64,000 bases of DNA, from the NCBI GenBank assembly GCA_045586185.1, contig JAZMZV010000246.1, positions 1-64,000 of the forward strand, given 5' to 3'. The DNA is from RUG11551 sp045586185 (GTDB lineage Bacteria; Planctomycetota; Planctomycetia; Pirellulales; Thermoguttaceae). The position numbers and the translations under genes are program-made. How positions within the stretch are numbered: position 1 is the first letter of the stretch; each line of letters starts with the position of its first letter. Below are positions 53,154 to 62,102 of this stretch, one piece after another. The notes under the pieces were generated by a model. That model ran no database searches. It was not told the DNA's origin and saw only the letters and a program-made list of their open reading frames with translations.

Positions 53154-55154
53154 ATGGGTTTAAATCCTCAACAGCAAGAAGCTGTCGACACGTTATCCGG
53201 GCCGCTGCTGGTTTTAGCGGGAGCGGGATCAGGCAAGACGCGAGTTGTAACAATGCGAATCGCCAATCTGATAAAGCACGGCGTCGCGCCGCAGAGAATC
53301 CTGGCGGTTACGTTTACCAACAAGGCGGCAAAGGAAATGAAAGACCGCATTATGCAAACGCTCGGTTTAACCGGTTCGCATCAGCGCGGCGTCGCCGTTC
53401 CGGAGATTTCAACGTTCCATTCCCTTTGCGTTCGAATCCTGAAACGCAACATTCATCATTTGGGATATCCAAACGAGTTCGCCATTCGCGACCGCGGAGA
53501 TCAGGAAAGCCTCGCCCGTCAGGTTCTCAAGGAGATACATTGTTCAGAAGCCGCTCTTAAACCGTCGGATTTGGTTAACCAGATTGGCGCGTGGAAAACG
53601 CAGGGCATTCGACCCCGCGACGCCGGACGCTATGCGGAAAACGACAAACAGCATCTTGCCGCCGTTGCGTATCGACATTATCAGGATGGGCTCAAAGCGG
53701 CAGGCGCCGTTGACTTCGACGACCTGCTGTTGCTCACCGACGATTTGTTTACTCAGTTCCCGGAAGTCGCGCAGGCGGAATCGGAACGCTTTGATCACAT
53801 TCTCGTTGACGAGTATCAGGACACAAACCAGTCGCAGTACAAGATTGTCAAAACGCTGGCGCAACGACACCGCAATCTGTGCGTCGTTGGCGACGACGAC
53901 CAGTCCATTTACGCCTGGCGAGGCGCCGAGGTTACGCATATTCTTCGATTCCAAAACGACTGGCCAGAAGCGAAAGTCATTCAGCTGGTAACCAACTACC
54001 GGTCAACCAACGAGATTATCGAATGGTCAAACCGACTCATTGCATTCAACCGCGTTCGACATCCCAAAGTTCTGGAAGCGACGCGGTCTGGGGAACGTCC
54101 GCGCATTCTCCAAATGGACGACGGGGAAACGGAAGCCCTTCGCGTTGTGCGAGAAATCAAACTGCAAATCGACAACGGCAGACGTCCGTCGGACTTCGCG
54201 ATTCTCTTTCGCACCAACGAACAGCCTCGCGCGTTTGAAACCGAGTTCCGGCGTCAGCGCGTGCCCTACGTTTTAGTAGGCGGGCAATCGTTCTTCGACC
54301 GGAAAGAAGTGCGAGACATTCTGGCGTACCTGCGAACTGTCGTTACAAATAAAGACGAAATCTCTTTGCTGAGAATTATCAACACGCCTGCCCGCGGCAT
54401 CGGTCAGACGACGGTAACGCAAATCATGGAACACGCCGTTACCAATCACATTCCCATCGGTGAGTTTCTGCCCCGCTGTTCGGAAGCGCTCAACTTCAAG
54501 CCGCAAACCGCCAAAGCCGTCGCGGGATTTCACGAACTCATTGCCGACCTGCGCCGCAAATCGCGCCAAATGCCGCTGGTCGAGTTTATTCAGTATTTGC
54601 TGGACAAGATTCAGTATCGGTCGGAAATCGCGCGTCTGTACGAAAAGCCGGCGGATCAGGACGAACGCTGGAACATGGTTCAGGACCTGGTCAACGCGGC
54701 GGGCGAGTTCGTCAAACGTCAGCAGGAATCCGGAGAAAAGCCGACGCTCTACAACTTCGTCCAGGAGCTGACGCTTTCAGACTGGTCGTCCTCGCCAGAT
54801 GATAAAGAGGAAAAACTGGCGGGCAACAACGTTACGCTCATGACGCTTCACGCCGCCAAAGGATTGGAGTTCCCGGAAGTGTACATGGTCGGGATGGAAG
54901 AAGGGCTTTTGCCGCACAAAAAGTCGATTGAATCGTACGAAGAAAAAGACATCGACGAAGAGCGCCGCTTGTGTTACGTCGGATTTACCAGAGCGAAACA
55001 AAAGCTGACGCTCACGTTCGCTTTGACGAGAATGAAATGGGGCAAACAGCGCGAAACGATTCCCAGTCGGTTCCTGTACGAAGCGACGGGACAGTCCGAG
55101 AACCCCAACTATTACGCAGCGATCAGCGGCCGCCCGCCAAAGAAAAGCCGTTGA
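53154..55154 (+). CDS. UvrD/Rep/PcrA-type DNA helicase
   Basis: 666 residues, superfamily 1A 3'-5' helicase for repair and replication restart. Motifs in order: Q motif LNPQQQEAV, Walker A GAGSGKT (about 23-29), TFTNKAAKEM, STFHSLCVRIL, VDFDDLL, Walker B DEYQDTN, DDDQSIYAWRGA, TNYRSTNEI, TLHAAKGLEFPEVYMVG and CYVGFTRAK. The length is closer to Rep (673) than UvrD (720), and there is no long C-terminal RNAP-binding tail, so a Rep-like role is possible; I leave the symbol open. TATAAT at 53096-53101 may be the -10 box. It converges with the next gene 14 bp away, with no terminator between. Confidence 0.93.
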   Translation: MGLNPQQQEAVDTLSGPLLVLAGAGSGKTRVVTMRIANLIKHGVAPQRILAVTFTNKAAKEMKDRIMQTLGLTGSHQRGVAVPEISTFHSLCVRILKRNIHHLGYPNEFAIRDRGDQESLARQVLKEIHCSEAALKPSDLVNQIGAWKTQGIRPRDAGRYAENDKQHLAAVAYRHYQDGLKAAGAVDFDDLLLLTDDLFTQFPEVAQAESERFDHILVDEYQDTNQSQYKIVKTLAQRHRNLCVVGDDDQSIYAWRGAEVTHILRFQNDWPEAKVIQLVTNYRSTNEIIEWSNRLIAFNRVRHPKVLEATRSGERPRILQMDDGETEALRVVREIKLQIDNGRRPSDFAILFRTNEQPRAFETEFRRQRVPYVLVGGQSFFDRKEVRDILAYLRTVVTNKDEISLLRIINTPARGIGQTTVTQIMEHAVTNHIPIGEFLPRCSEALNFKPQTAKAVAGFHELIADLRRKSRQMPLVEFIQYLLDKIQYRSEIARLYEKPADQDERWNMVQDLVNAAGEFVKRQQESGEKPTLYNFVQELTLSDWSSSPDDKEEKLAGNNVTLMTLHAAKGLEFPEVYMVGMEEGLLPHKKSIESYEEKDIDEERRLCYVGFTRAKQKLTLTFALTRMKWGKQRETIPSRFLYEATGQSENPNYYAAISGRPPKKSR

Positions 55155-55168
55155 TAAAACCTGCTTCG

Positions 55169-55864
55169 CTATTCAAAGTATTTTTCCCAGAGGCTTTCCG
55201 TCCAGAGGCAAATGGCGGACTGTTTGCCGTCGTCTGCAATAACCGGGTCAACGGCGACAGCGTCATAAAGCGATTTCCAGATGCGGAAAATTTCTGTCAT
55301 TTGAGCGTGGTTTTCGACCTTCTCAACTGTCAAACCGAGGATGTTAGACTTTTTCAAGAACTCGTCGGCAATCGCGCTTGAAGAAAACAGAACGACGGCG
55401 GAAATCGGTTTGCCGTCTGGCATTTGCGTGTTGATAACAACGTATTTCTTTTCAACTCCCTTTTCTGACATGACGTAAGCAGGATACTGCCACGGGGCGG
55501 CGCGGTCTTCGCCTTCCTGTTTGGATACGGGCGGAAGCTGCTCCAGAATGTTGTCGATGGAATCAATCCACTCCGTTTTGACAGCGCCGTCTTCCGTAAC
55601 TTGCGGATTCCACGCCAGATGAGTATACGGTTTGTTAAACAGCGTCAGGAAAAAGACGAGGTCTTTGTACGTGAACACCGTTCGCACTTCCGCGCCGAGA
55701 ATGGCGGCTTTTTCGACGAACTTCTCCGCCGCGCGTTCTTCCTGAAACAGAGCAATAGCGAATTCCGGATTCTCTTCCGTATGCGCGTCCGTCGACAGGC
55801 AGACGAATCCGTTTTCAATCAAAACAACGTGAAGCGGCAATCGAAGTTGAAAGATTTTTTCCAT
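55169..55864 (-). CDS. unknown protein with an internally duplicated domain
   Basis: 231 residues, no signal peptide or membrane segment. Two halves align by eye: FAIALFQEERAAEKFVEKA followed by ILGAEVRTV-FTYKDLVFF and HLAWNPQ, against AVVLFSSSAIADEFLKKS followed by ILGLTVEKVENHAQMTEIF and AVAVDPV. The pattern (strand, helix with E-x-F-x-x-K, strand, helix, strand with DP) recalls SseB-type or similar small alpha/beta domains, but the match is not firm. It converges on the helicase gene. Function unknown. Confidence 0.7.
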   Translation of the reverse strand: MEKIFQLRLPLHVVLIENGFVCLSTDAHTEENPEFAIALFQEERAAEKFVEKAAILGAEVRTVFTYKDLVFFLTLFNKPYTHLAWNPQVTEDGAVKTEWIDSIDNILEQLPPVSKQEGEDRAAPWQYPAYVMSEKGVEKKYVVINTQMPDGKPISAVVLFSSSAIADEFLKKSNILGLTVEKVENHAQMTEIFRIWKSLYDAVAVDPVIADDGKQSAICLWTESLWEKYFE

Positions 55865-55872
55865 AGCGTGAG

Positions 55873-56124
55873 CAGGGAATAGGGAATAGGGAATGGGGAA
55901 TAGGGAATGGGGAATAGGGAGTAGGCGAGGCGCTAACGCTCTCTCGCAACTCGTCGCTACTCAATATCTAACTACTAATTATACCGAGTACATCTCAATC
56001 GTCAAGACGGCGCTGTTTTTTTCCTGCGCCCTCTTTTATTCTAATTGAAATTCTATTATAATAAGGAATATATTATTGAGGCGTTTGCGTTTTCTCGCAA
56101 CTCGCAACTCGTAACTCGCAACTC
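55873..56124. repeat. heptamer elements between divergent genes
   Basis: Seven AGGGAAT/GGGGAAT units (55873-55927), a core AGGCGCTAACGCTCT, CTCGCAA/CTCGTCG units (55943-55962), then after an AT stretch a second CTCGCAA block (56093-56124) ending 17 bp before the next ATG. A TATAAT (56057-56062) lies between the blocks and is the likely -10 box for the GH43-like gene. Confidence 0.8.
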
Positions 56125-56141
56125 AATTTCAAATTGCCATC

Positions 56142-57173
56142 ATGAAACACACTGTTTTAATCATTTTATCGACGCTGGCGCTTTTGCTGTCAACGTCCAG
56201 CTTTGCAGACGAGTATAAACCCGGCGATGCGATTACGCCTGCCGACTATCCCAGCTTGAAAAATCCGGAGATGAAATTCGGACTGATCAATAAGCACGGA
56301 AAGCCTTTTGCCAAAGACCCGACTGTCGTCCGATTCAAGGGAAAGTACTGGATGTATTTTTCGCTTTTCTCACTTGACCCTCAAAAAACCGGTTACGATC
56401 TCTATATTGGCATAGCAAACAGCGACGACCTGACCAACTGGACTTATGTCGGGGCTGTTACACCGTTGTGCGAAGGCGACAAAAAGGGATTGGGCGCGCC
56501 CTGTGCGAAAGTCTGGGACGGAAAAGTTCATTTGTTTTACCAGTCCTACGGCAACGGACCCAAAGACGCTATTTATTACGCAGCGTCAGAAGACGGTCTG
56601 AATTTCAAGAGCGTTTATCCAACGGCGATTTTCTCGCCCAAAGGCGACTGGACAAACGGTCGGGCGATTGACGCTGACTTTATCGAGTTCAAGGGAAAAT
56701 GTTTCCTCTACGCGGCGACTCGAGATCCGGAAGGAAAGATTCAAAAACAGGTTGTTGCCGTAGCGGAGAATCGGGACAACCTCGCCCCGGATCAGTGGAA
56801 GCAATGCGATCATTCCATTCTCGAACCGACTCTGCCGTGGGAAACGCGCTGTATAGAAGCGGCGTCCGTTTGCGAACGCGACGGCAAGCTGTTCATGTTC
56901 TACGCGGGCGGATACAATAACGACCCGCAGCACATCGGGCTGGCTCAGTCTGAAGACGGAATCCACTGGACGCGCGTCTGGAACGTTCCGTTTATTACCA
57001 ACGGACCCAAAGGACAATGGAACTTCAGCGAATCCGGACATCCCGGAATCTTTATTGACCCGGAAACCGGCAAAACCTGGCTGTTCTTCCAAGGCAACGA
57101 TGAACACGGGAAATCCTGGTTTCTGTCTCGCGTTGAACTGGAATGGGTTGACGGCTTGCCGAAAGTTAAATAA
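56142..57173 (+). CDS. secreted GH43-like glycosidase
   Basis: 343 residues. Signal peptide (1-22), then a five-bladed beta-propeller of the GH43/GH32-like clan. Probable catalytic acids: Asp in AKDPTVVRFKGKYWMYFS (blade 1), Asp in AIDADFIEFKGKCFLYAA, and Glu in RCIEAASVCERDGKLFMFYAGG. Each blade has the Y-W-M/L-F-Y pattern typical of this clan. Substrates in the clan are arabinan, xylan or related plant and algal glycans; the exact one cannot be told. It is the first of five secreted carbohydrate-active genes on this strand. Confidence 0.83.
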   Translation: MKHTVLIILSTLALLLSTSSFADEYKPGDAITPADYPSLKNPEMKFGLINKHGKPFAKDPTVVRFKGKYWMYFSLFSLDPQKTGYDLYIGIANSDDLTNWTYVGAVTPLCEGDKKGLGAPCAKVWDGKVHLFYQSYGNGPKDAIYYAASEDGLNFKSVYPTAIFSPKGDWTNGRAIDADFIEFKGKCFLYAATRDPEGKIQKQVVAVAENRDNLAPDQWKQCDHSILEPTLPWETRCIEAASVCERDGKLFMFYAGGYNNDPQHIGLAQSEDGIHWTRVWNVPFITNGPKGQWNFSESGHPGIFIDPETGKTWLFFQGNDEHGKSWFLSRVELEWVDGLPKVK

Positions 57174-57208
57174 GGGTTTCTACATTGAATAGGGGCGCCG
57201 CCGCGTCC

Positions 57209-57808
57209 CTATTCTCCCTGCTTCTCCGCTTCTACAATGGCAATGCGACCGTCGATAATCTCTTTGATAACTACCGTAACGCCGGACGGCAAAGCAGGAC
57301 CGGGCGTCATGGCTTCCATTTCGTCGATTCGTCCTTGAATGGTCAGTTGAATTTTGCCGGTATTGGTTTTATGTTCAGGAATGCGAATGTAGACCGTCGC
57401 GGTTTTTCCAACGGCGGATTCAATCTTCACGTTTCCGCTGGACTGCAGCTTGTTGATTAATCCCATAATAAACGCAACCGCAGCGCCGGCAACCCAGCCG
57501 CCAATGAGAGCGCATGCAAAACTGACAATCGGATGAAGCTTGGCGCTGTCCGCCCATAAACCGATTACGCCGAAAAAGGCGCTTGCAGCAACAATAACCC
57601 GAAAGCTCAAAAAGCGCGCCAGGGAAATCACGCTTCCGCTGCCAACGTCGGTATCGCCGCTGTCGAGATCTCCGCCGTCCATGTCTACGTCGGGAGCGTC
57701 GACGTCGTTGAAGTCGCCAAATCCCAGAATCATCATCAGGAACTGGATTACCATAATCAACCCGCCGACAACGGCGCAAATCAGAAACAGGGTATGAAGC
57801 ATTGTCAT
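57209..57808 (-). CDS. NfeD-like membrane protein with OB domain
   Basis: 199 residues: membrane segment (about 5-28), an acidic loop (DFNDVDAPDVDMDGGDLDSGDTD), two more membrane segments (about 68-87 and 93-117), then a soluble OB-fold domain (about 128-195: ESAVGKTATVYIRIPEHKTNTGKIQLTIQGR...ALPSGVTVVIKEIIDGRIAIVE). This is the plan of the short NfeD/YqiJ family, which works with flotillin-type proteins in membrane microdomains. No flotillin gene is in the window. It is the only leftward gene in the carbohydrate cluster. Confidence 0.8.
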   Translation of the reverse strand: MTMLHTLFLICAVVGGLIMVIQFLMMILGFGDFNDVDAPDVDMDGGDLDSGDTDVGSGSVISLARFLSFRVIVAASAFFGVIGLWADSAKLHPIVSFACALIGGWVAGAAVAFIMGLINKLQSSGNVKIESAVGKTATVYIRIPEHKTNTGKIQLTIQGRIDEMEAMTPGPALPSGVTVVIKEIIDGRIAIVEAEKQGE

Positions 57809-57956
57809 GGCATTAAATTGGGGGTTAGAAGTAAACGTTTGGAAAGAGTCCCTCGCTATTCCTATTTATAATATACGATTTATTTAAGAAAAAGAAACCG
57901 GGAGACAGAAAAATACTGGAAAATTCTTGATTTTTATTTTTGGTTGGTTTATAATT

Positions 57957-58042
57957 AGTTGCGAGTTGCGAGTAGCGAGTTGCGAGAAAAGTTATTGAGG
58001 CTCTTGCGTCAATTGCTAATTGCTAATTGACAATTGCTAATT
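57957..58042. repeat. paired heptamer element (GAGTTGC ... CTAATTG)
   Basis: GTTGCGA units (57957-57986, one GTAGCGA), core TTGAGGCTCTTGCGT, then CAATTGC/TAATTGC units (58012-58042) before the BNR gene. Confidence 0.82.
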
Positions 58043-58063
58043 CCCTTTCCCCTCCCCCCTATC

Positions 58064-59434
58064 ATGAAACATTTATTATTAATTATCGTCGCCGCGCTGA
58101 TTAGCGCGTTTTGTCAAACCGAAATCGAGGCGGCTGATCCCGCGCCGTGGAAAATCGTTTCCAGAGAGAACGTTGCGTCGGTCTGGTCGGGAAATCCCGT
58201 TCAGTTTGCGTTCGTTCAAAAAGAAGGCCATCTGTTTATCGGATTCTATTCCGGCGAGGACAAGAGCATGGTTATCGGTCAGAAGCAGTTGCCGGACGGC
58301 TCTTGGAAGTTCAAAAAACTGGATACGAAAATCGGCTGGGATTCTCACAATTATATTACCATCGCCTTTGACCGGGACAATTGTCTTCACGTCTGCGGGA
58401 ACATGCATTGCGTTCCAATGATTTATTATCGATCGGAAAAGCCGCTGGATATAGATTCTCTTGAACCGATAAATCGCATGACGGCGGCGGGAACGACGAT
58501 GGAAGAGCTTCGTCAGGCGCAGGAAAACAGAGTTACGTATCCAACGTTTATGAGTTCTGTCGACGGAGCTTTGATTTTCACGTATCGCGACGGGGCGTCT
58601 GGAAACGGAAGCCAGCTGTGGAATGTTTATGACCCGGATTCTAAAATCTGGAAGCGGTTTTTGGACGTCCCCATGTTTGACGGCTTGGGGAAATGCAACG
58701 CTTATTTTAAAGGTCCGGTTAAGGGTCCCGACGGCTGGTATCATATTGCGTGGGTTTGGCGGGACACTCCGGACTGCGCCACGAATCACGATTTGTCATA
58801 CATGCGAAGCCGGGACTTGATTCATTGGGAAACCAGCCAGGGCGCGCCGCTGACACTGCCTGTTACACAGCAGACGGGCGAGGTCGTCGCCCCGCTGAAA
58901 AACGGCGAGGGGCTTCTCAATTCGCTGGTTCAAATCGGGTTTGATACGCAAAATCGCGTTGTGATAACGTACACGCGATACGACGAAAACAAAAACAACC
59001 AAATCATGCAGGCGCGTCTGGAAAACGGCGTCTGGAAATACTATCAAACGACGGACTGGACGCATAGCTGGGTCTTCTCCGGCGGCGGGTGCATTCCAGG
59101 GGAGTTGTCTTTTTCTGCCGTTCGATCCGAAAACGGGAAGCTGTATCAGTCGTGGAATCGGAAATATGAGAAGTCCGGGGACTTTGAACTGGACGGCGAA
59201 ACGCTCAAGCCCATCGGCGCCGCGCCGCCAAAGTCGAAAATCCCGGCGGAGTGTTACAAAGTCGAGAATACGCAGGAGAATCAAGGTCGGAAAGTCGCCA
59301 CGGTAACAGACGCGTCCAATCCAAATCGATTGTACTTTTTCGTTTGGGAAACGCTGCCGATAAACCGGGATCGACCGCATAACGTCGTCCCGCAGCCCAG
59401 CCAGCTGAGAATGTTTGTATTGGAAAGAGAGTAG
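58064..59434 (+). CDS. secreted BNR-repeat (BNR_4) propeller protein
   Basis: 456 residues from ATG 58064. Signal peptide (1-24), then a six- or seven-bladed propeller of the BNR_4 type (PF15892), the group that includes PL24-like ulvan/rhamnogalacturonan lyases and many uncharacterised glycan-binding proteins. Typical pieces: FAFVQKEGHLFIGFYSG, DSHNYITIAFDRDNCLHVCGNMH (a His-rich segment often near the active site), YPTFMSSVDGALIFTYRDGASGNG, and GPDGWYHIAWVWRDTPDCATNHDLSYMRSRD. It lies between GH43-like and GH106-like genes, so a role in degrading a rhamnose-containing polysaccharide is a reasonable guess. Confidence 0.8.
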   Translation: MKHLLLIIVAALISAFCQTEIEAADPAPWKIVSRENVASVWSGNPVQFAFVQKEGHLFIGFYSGEDKSMVIGQKQLPDGSWKFKKLDTKIGWDSHNYITIAFDRDNCLHVCGNMHCVPMIYYRSEKPLDIDSLEPINRMTAAGTTMEELRQAQENRVTYPTFMSSVDGALIFTYRDGASGNGSQLWNVYDPDSKIWKRFLDVPMFDGLGKCNAYFKGPVKGPDGWYHIAWVWRDTPDCATNHDLSYMRSRDLIHWETSQGAPLTLPVTQQTGEVVAPLKNGEGLLNSLVQIGFDTQNRVVITYTRYDENKNNQIMQARLENGVWKYYQTTDWTHSWVFSGGGCIPGELSFSAVRSENGKLYQSWNRKYEKSGDFELDGETLKPIGAAPPKSKIPAECYKVENTQENQGRKVATVTDASNPNRLYFFVWETLPINRDRPHNVVPQPSQLRMFVLERE

Positions 59435-59560
59435 TTAGGCAGTAGGCAGTAGTAAGAATATACAAGCGACCAACGGGAGTGGTTGTTGGCAAACGCGCGG
59501 CAGCGCGGATTGGGAGCGGCGCCTCGCCGTCTCGCAACTCGCCACTCGCCACTCGCAACT
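59434..59560. repeat. composite element: heptamers, inverted 64-bp repeat, heptamers
   Basis: TTAGGCAG units (59434-59452), then the reverse complement of the window-start 64-bp repeat (59465-59529), then CTCGCAA/CTCGCCA units (59530-59560), 17 bp before the GH106-like start. Here the 64-bp repeat takes the place of the core between two heptamer arms. Confidence 0.88.
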
Positions 59561-59576
59561 AAGAGAGGGTAATACA

Positions 59577-62048
59577 ATGATAAAAAAGTTATTTATTGTC
59601 GCGTTCGCGCTTTTGATGAATGTAACAGTCGCTGACGAGGTGCAAAAACCGTCCGCATCTTTGGAAGAGAACTTTCAGGCAGCGCCGATGATCCTGCCGG
59701 GCGACAAGATTTCTCTCAAGCCGCTGCCGTTGTGGCATACAAACGGACTCCTGACGGAAGAACTGATTGACGAGTTCTTTGAAAAGGGAACGGAAAACGG
59801 GTTCGGCGGGTTTACGTTTTTACCGCTCGGTCGGACGCAGCCCAAGTACCTGTCGGAAGAGTATTTCAAGCTCTTTGGGAAGGTTCTCGAATCCGCCAAA
59901 GCGCGGGGCGAGAAAATCGTTTTCTATGACGACGTCGATTTCCCGTCCGGTTCTGCCGGCGGGGCGATGCAAGCGCAGTTCCCGGACTACTGCGTCAAAC
60001 GTCTGGATATGGAATCGTGGACTCAAACCGGACCGAAACTCAACGCTGAGTTCGTCTTCTCGCGCAAGCTGAATCAGAACTGGTATAACGGCTACACGCA
60101 GGCGGCGGTAGCGATGAACCTCAAAACGTGGGAGCGAATCGACCTGACGCAAACCAAAGACGCGGCTGTTACAGATGAGAAAATCGTCTGGACGGTTCCG
60201 GAAGGCGAATGGAAGGTCATGATTTTCTATTGCCTGACCGATAACCGCAAGGTCGACAACATGGATCAGGAAGCGATGAGAAAGTTCCTCACGCTGACGT
60301 ACGATCAATTCTACAAACGTTTTCCGGAGCATTTTGGAACGACGATTCCCATCTGCTTTTTCGACGATGTAACAATAACGCAGACTCAGGGCGGGCGTAA
60401 CTGGACGCCGGGGTTCAACGCCAAGTACCGGCAGATATACGGTCGAAGCCCTGCGCTGGATTACCCTGCGGCGTTCATGTCGATTGGTCCGGAAACAGCG
60501 GTCGCCCGGGTTCGGCTCTGGACGGTCAGAAACGAACTCTTTTCCGACGGCTACCCGAAAGTCGTTCACGAATGGTGCGCCGAACACGGCATCATGTCCA
60601 GCGGTCATCCGCAAGGTCCGTACGTAATTCAGCCGTGCAACATGTGCGGAGACGAAATGCTCTTTCATCGATCCAGCGACGCCCCGCTGTTCGACTCGAT
60701 TCATTACTACGGGCACGGCCGCGACGGATTCAAGGTTCCGACGTCGTCCGCCAACAATCTGGATAAACCGCTGGTTCTGGTTGAAATCTACGGGAACTAT
60801 CGTGACGGCGTTCGGAACGGGAAACCGGAGTTTGACGACAAGATGCTTTATCGCAGCGCGATGGAAATTTTCTGCCGCGGCGGAAACGTTCTCCTGCCGC
60901 ACGGCATTTGGTCTGACCCGGCGACGATGTACATTCCCCCGGATATTTCGTGGCGAAACCCGAACCTCAACGGAACGCTGCCGCAGTACGGCGACTGGGT
61001 CAGCCGAATCAGCCTCATCATGCGTTACAGCCGTCACGTTGCCGACGTCGGAATCGTCTATCCGATTGACAACCTCAAATCGTACTTCTATTTTCATGAC
61101 AAATACGTTCAGGGCGAACACCCGTACGGGTACTACATTCCGCCGGAAACGGACTACATGGAAGTCGGAAAAGTTCTGACGTCCGGCATTTATCGGGACT
61201 ATACGTATCTGCACCCGGATGTGATGTTGTCACGATGTTCGATTGGGAAAAACGGCGCAGGACAGACGGTCTATAAGCTCAATAACGTTCAAAACTTCGA
61301 GCAGTATCAGGTTCTCGTTCTGACGGGTTCAGAGATTATTTCCTGGAAAACGCTGGAACAGGTTTACGAATTCTGGAAGCAGGGCGGGAAAGTCTTGGCG
61401 ACAACGCGTCTGCCCAATCGGGCGGCGGAGGGCGCGGAATTCGACGCCAAAGTCGTTCAGTGGATTGACGAAATGTTCGGCGTCGACCCGCGCGTTCAGG
61501 GCGAAGTCGAAGCGGCGTCCTGCGGTCAAAACGACATCGTTCTGGCAGAGCATTATCGCGAAATGCGACAGTTGAATCAGAAGGCTCAGTTCCCCATGAC
61601 GTATCCAGGCATTGAACGCCAGACGCTGACGGAGATTCATCGTCCGCGCGCCGTTTTTTTGCCGCAGCCGACGCCTGCAGCTCTGCAAAAAGCGTTGGAC
61701 GAGCTGATTGCCGTTCCCGACGTGAAAATCGTTTCCCATGACGGCTCAGCGCTGCCGGAAAACAAAATTACTCCGCGGTGGGACTACGATTACGACGGCA
61801 TGATTCAGTACATTCATAAAGTCAAAGACGGACGCGATTTTTACCTCGTTGCCAATTCGTCCAATTCAGACGTCGCGCTGAATGTAACAATTCGCGGAAC
61901 GTTCAAGACGCTGGAAATCTGGAATCCGCTTACTGGAGAAAGAACCCCAATTGATGAATCCCAACTGACGCGAACGCCCAACGCTGTTACAATCAACAAC
62001 TTGTCGCTACTATCTGTTACCGCCTTGTTTATTATGGGACAAGACTAG
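59577..62048 (+). CDS. secreted GH106-like glycoside hydrolase (probable alpha-L-rhamnosidase)
   Basis: 823 residues. Signal peptide (1-19); the ATG has AGAGAGGG 6 nt upstream. The N-terminal barrel starts with the GH106-type pattern PLPLWHTNGLLTEELIDEFFEKGTENGFGGFTFLPLGR, and continues with FYDDVDFPSGSAGG, FFDDVT (acidic cluster), and SSGHPQGPYVIQP. It is shorter than the best-known GH106 enzymes (about 1000-1150) and lacks their C-terminal beta-sandwich domains, so it belongs to a short branch and the specificity is open. GH106 enzymes remove alpha-L-rhamnose from pectic and algal glycans. Confidence 0.8.
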   Translation: MIKKLFIVAFALLMNVTVADEVQKPSASLEENFQAAPMILPGDKISLKPLPLWHTNGLLTEELIDEFFEKGTENGFGGFTFLPLGRTQPKYLSEEYFKLFGKVLESAKARGEKIVFYDDVDFPSGSAGGAMQAQFPDYCVKRLDMESWTQTGPKLNAEFVFSRKLNQNWYNGYTQAAVAMNLKTWERIDLTQTKDAAVTDEKIVWTVPEGEWKVMIFYCLTDNRKVDNMDQEAMRKFLTLTYDQFYKRFPEHFGTTIPICFFDDVTITQTQGGRNWTPGFNAKYRQIYGRSPALDYPAAFMSIGPETAVARVRLWTVRNELFSDGYPKVVHEWCAEHGIMSSGHPQGPYVIQPCNMCGDEMLFHRSSDAPLFDSIHYYGHGRDGFKVPTSSANNLDKPLVLVEIYGNYRDGVRNGKPEFDDKMLYRSAMEIFCRGGNVLLPHGIWSDPATMYIPPDISWRNPNLNGTLPQYGDWVSRISLIMRYSRHVADVGIVYPIDNLKSYFYFHDKYVQGEHPYGYYIPPETDYMEVGKVLTSGIYRDYTYLHPDVMLSRCSIGKNGAGQTVYKLNNVQNFEQYQVLVLTGSEIISWKTLEQVYEFWKQGGKVLATTRLPNRAAEGAEFDAKVVQWIDEMFGVDPRVQGEVEAASCGQNDIVLAEHYREMRQLNQKAQFPMTYPGIERQTLTEIHRPRAVFLPQPTPAALQKALDELIAVPDVKIVSHDGSALPENKITPRWDYDYDGMIQYIHKVKDGRDFYLVANSSNSDVALNVTIRGTFKTLEIWNPLTGERTPIDESQLTRTPNAVTINNLSLLSVTALFIMGQD

Positions 62049-62102
62049 ACGGCGATATTGTATATTTGTTTTTTGATTATTAGAACCTGTGGAGATTATC
62101 CC

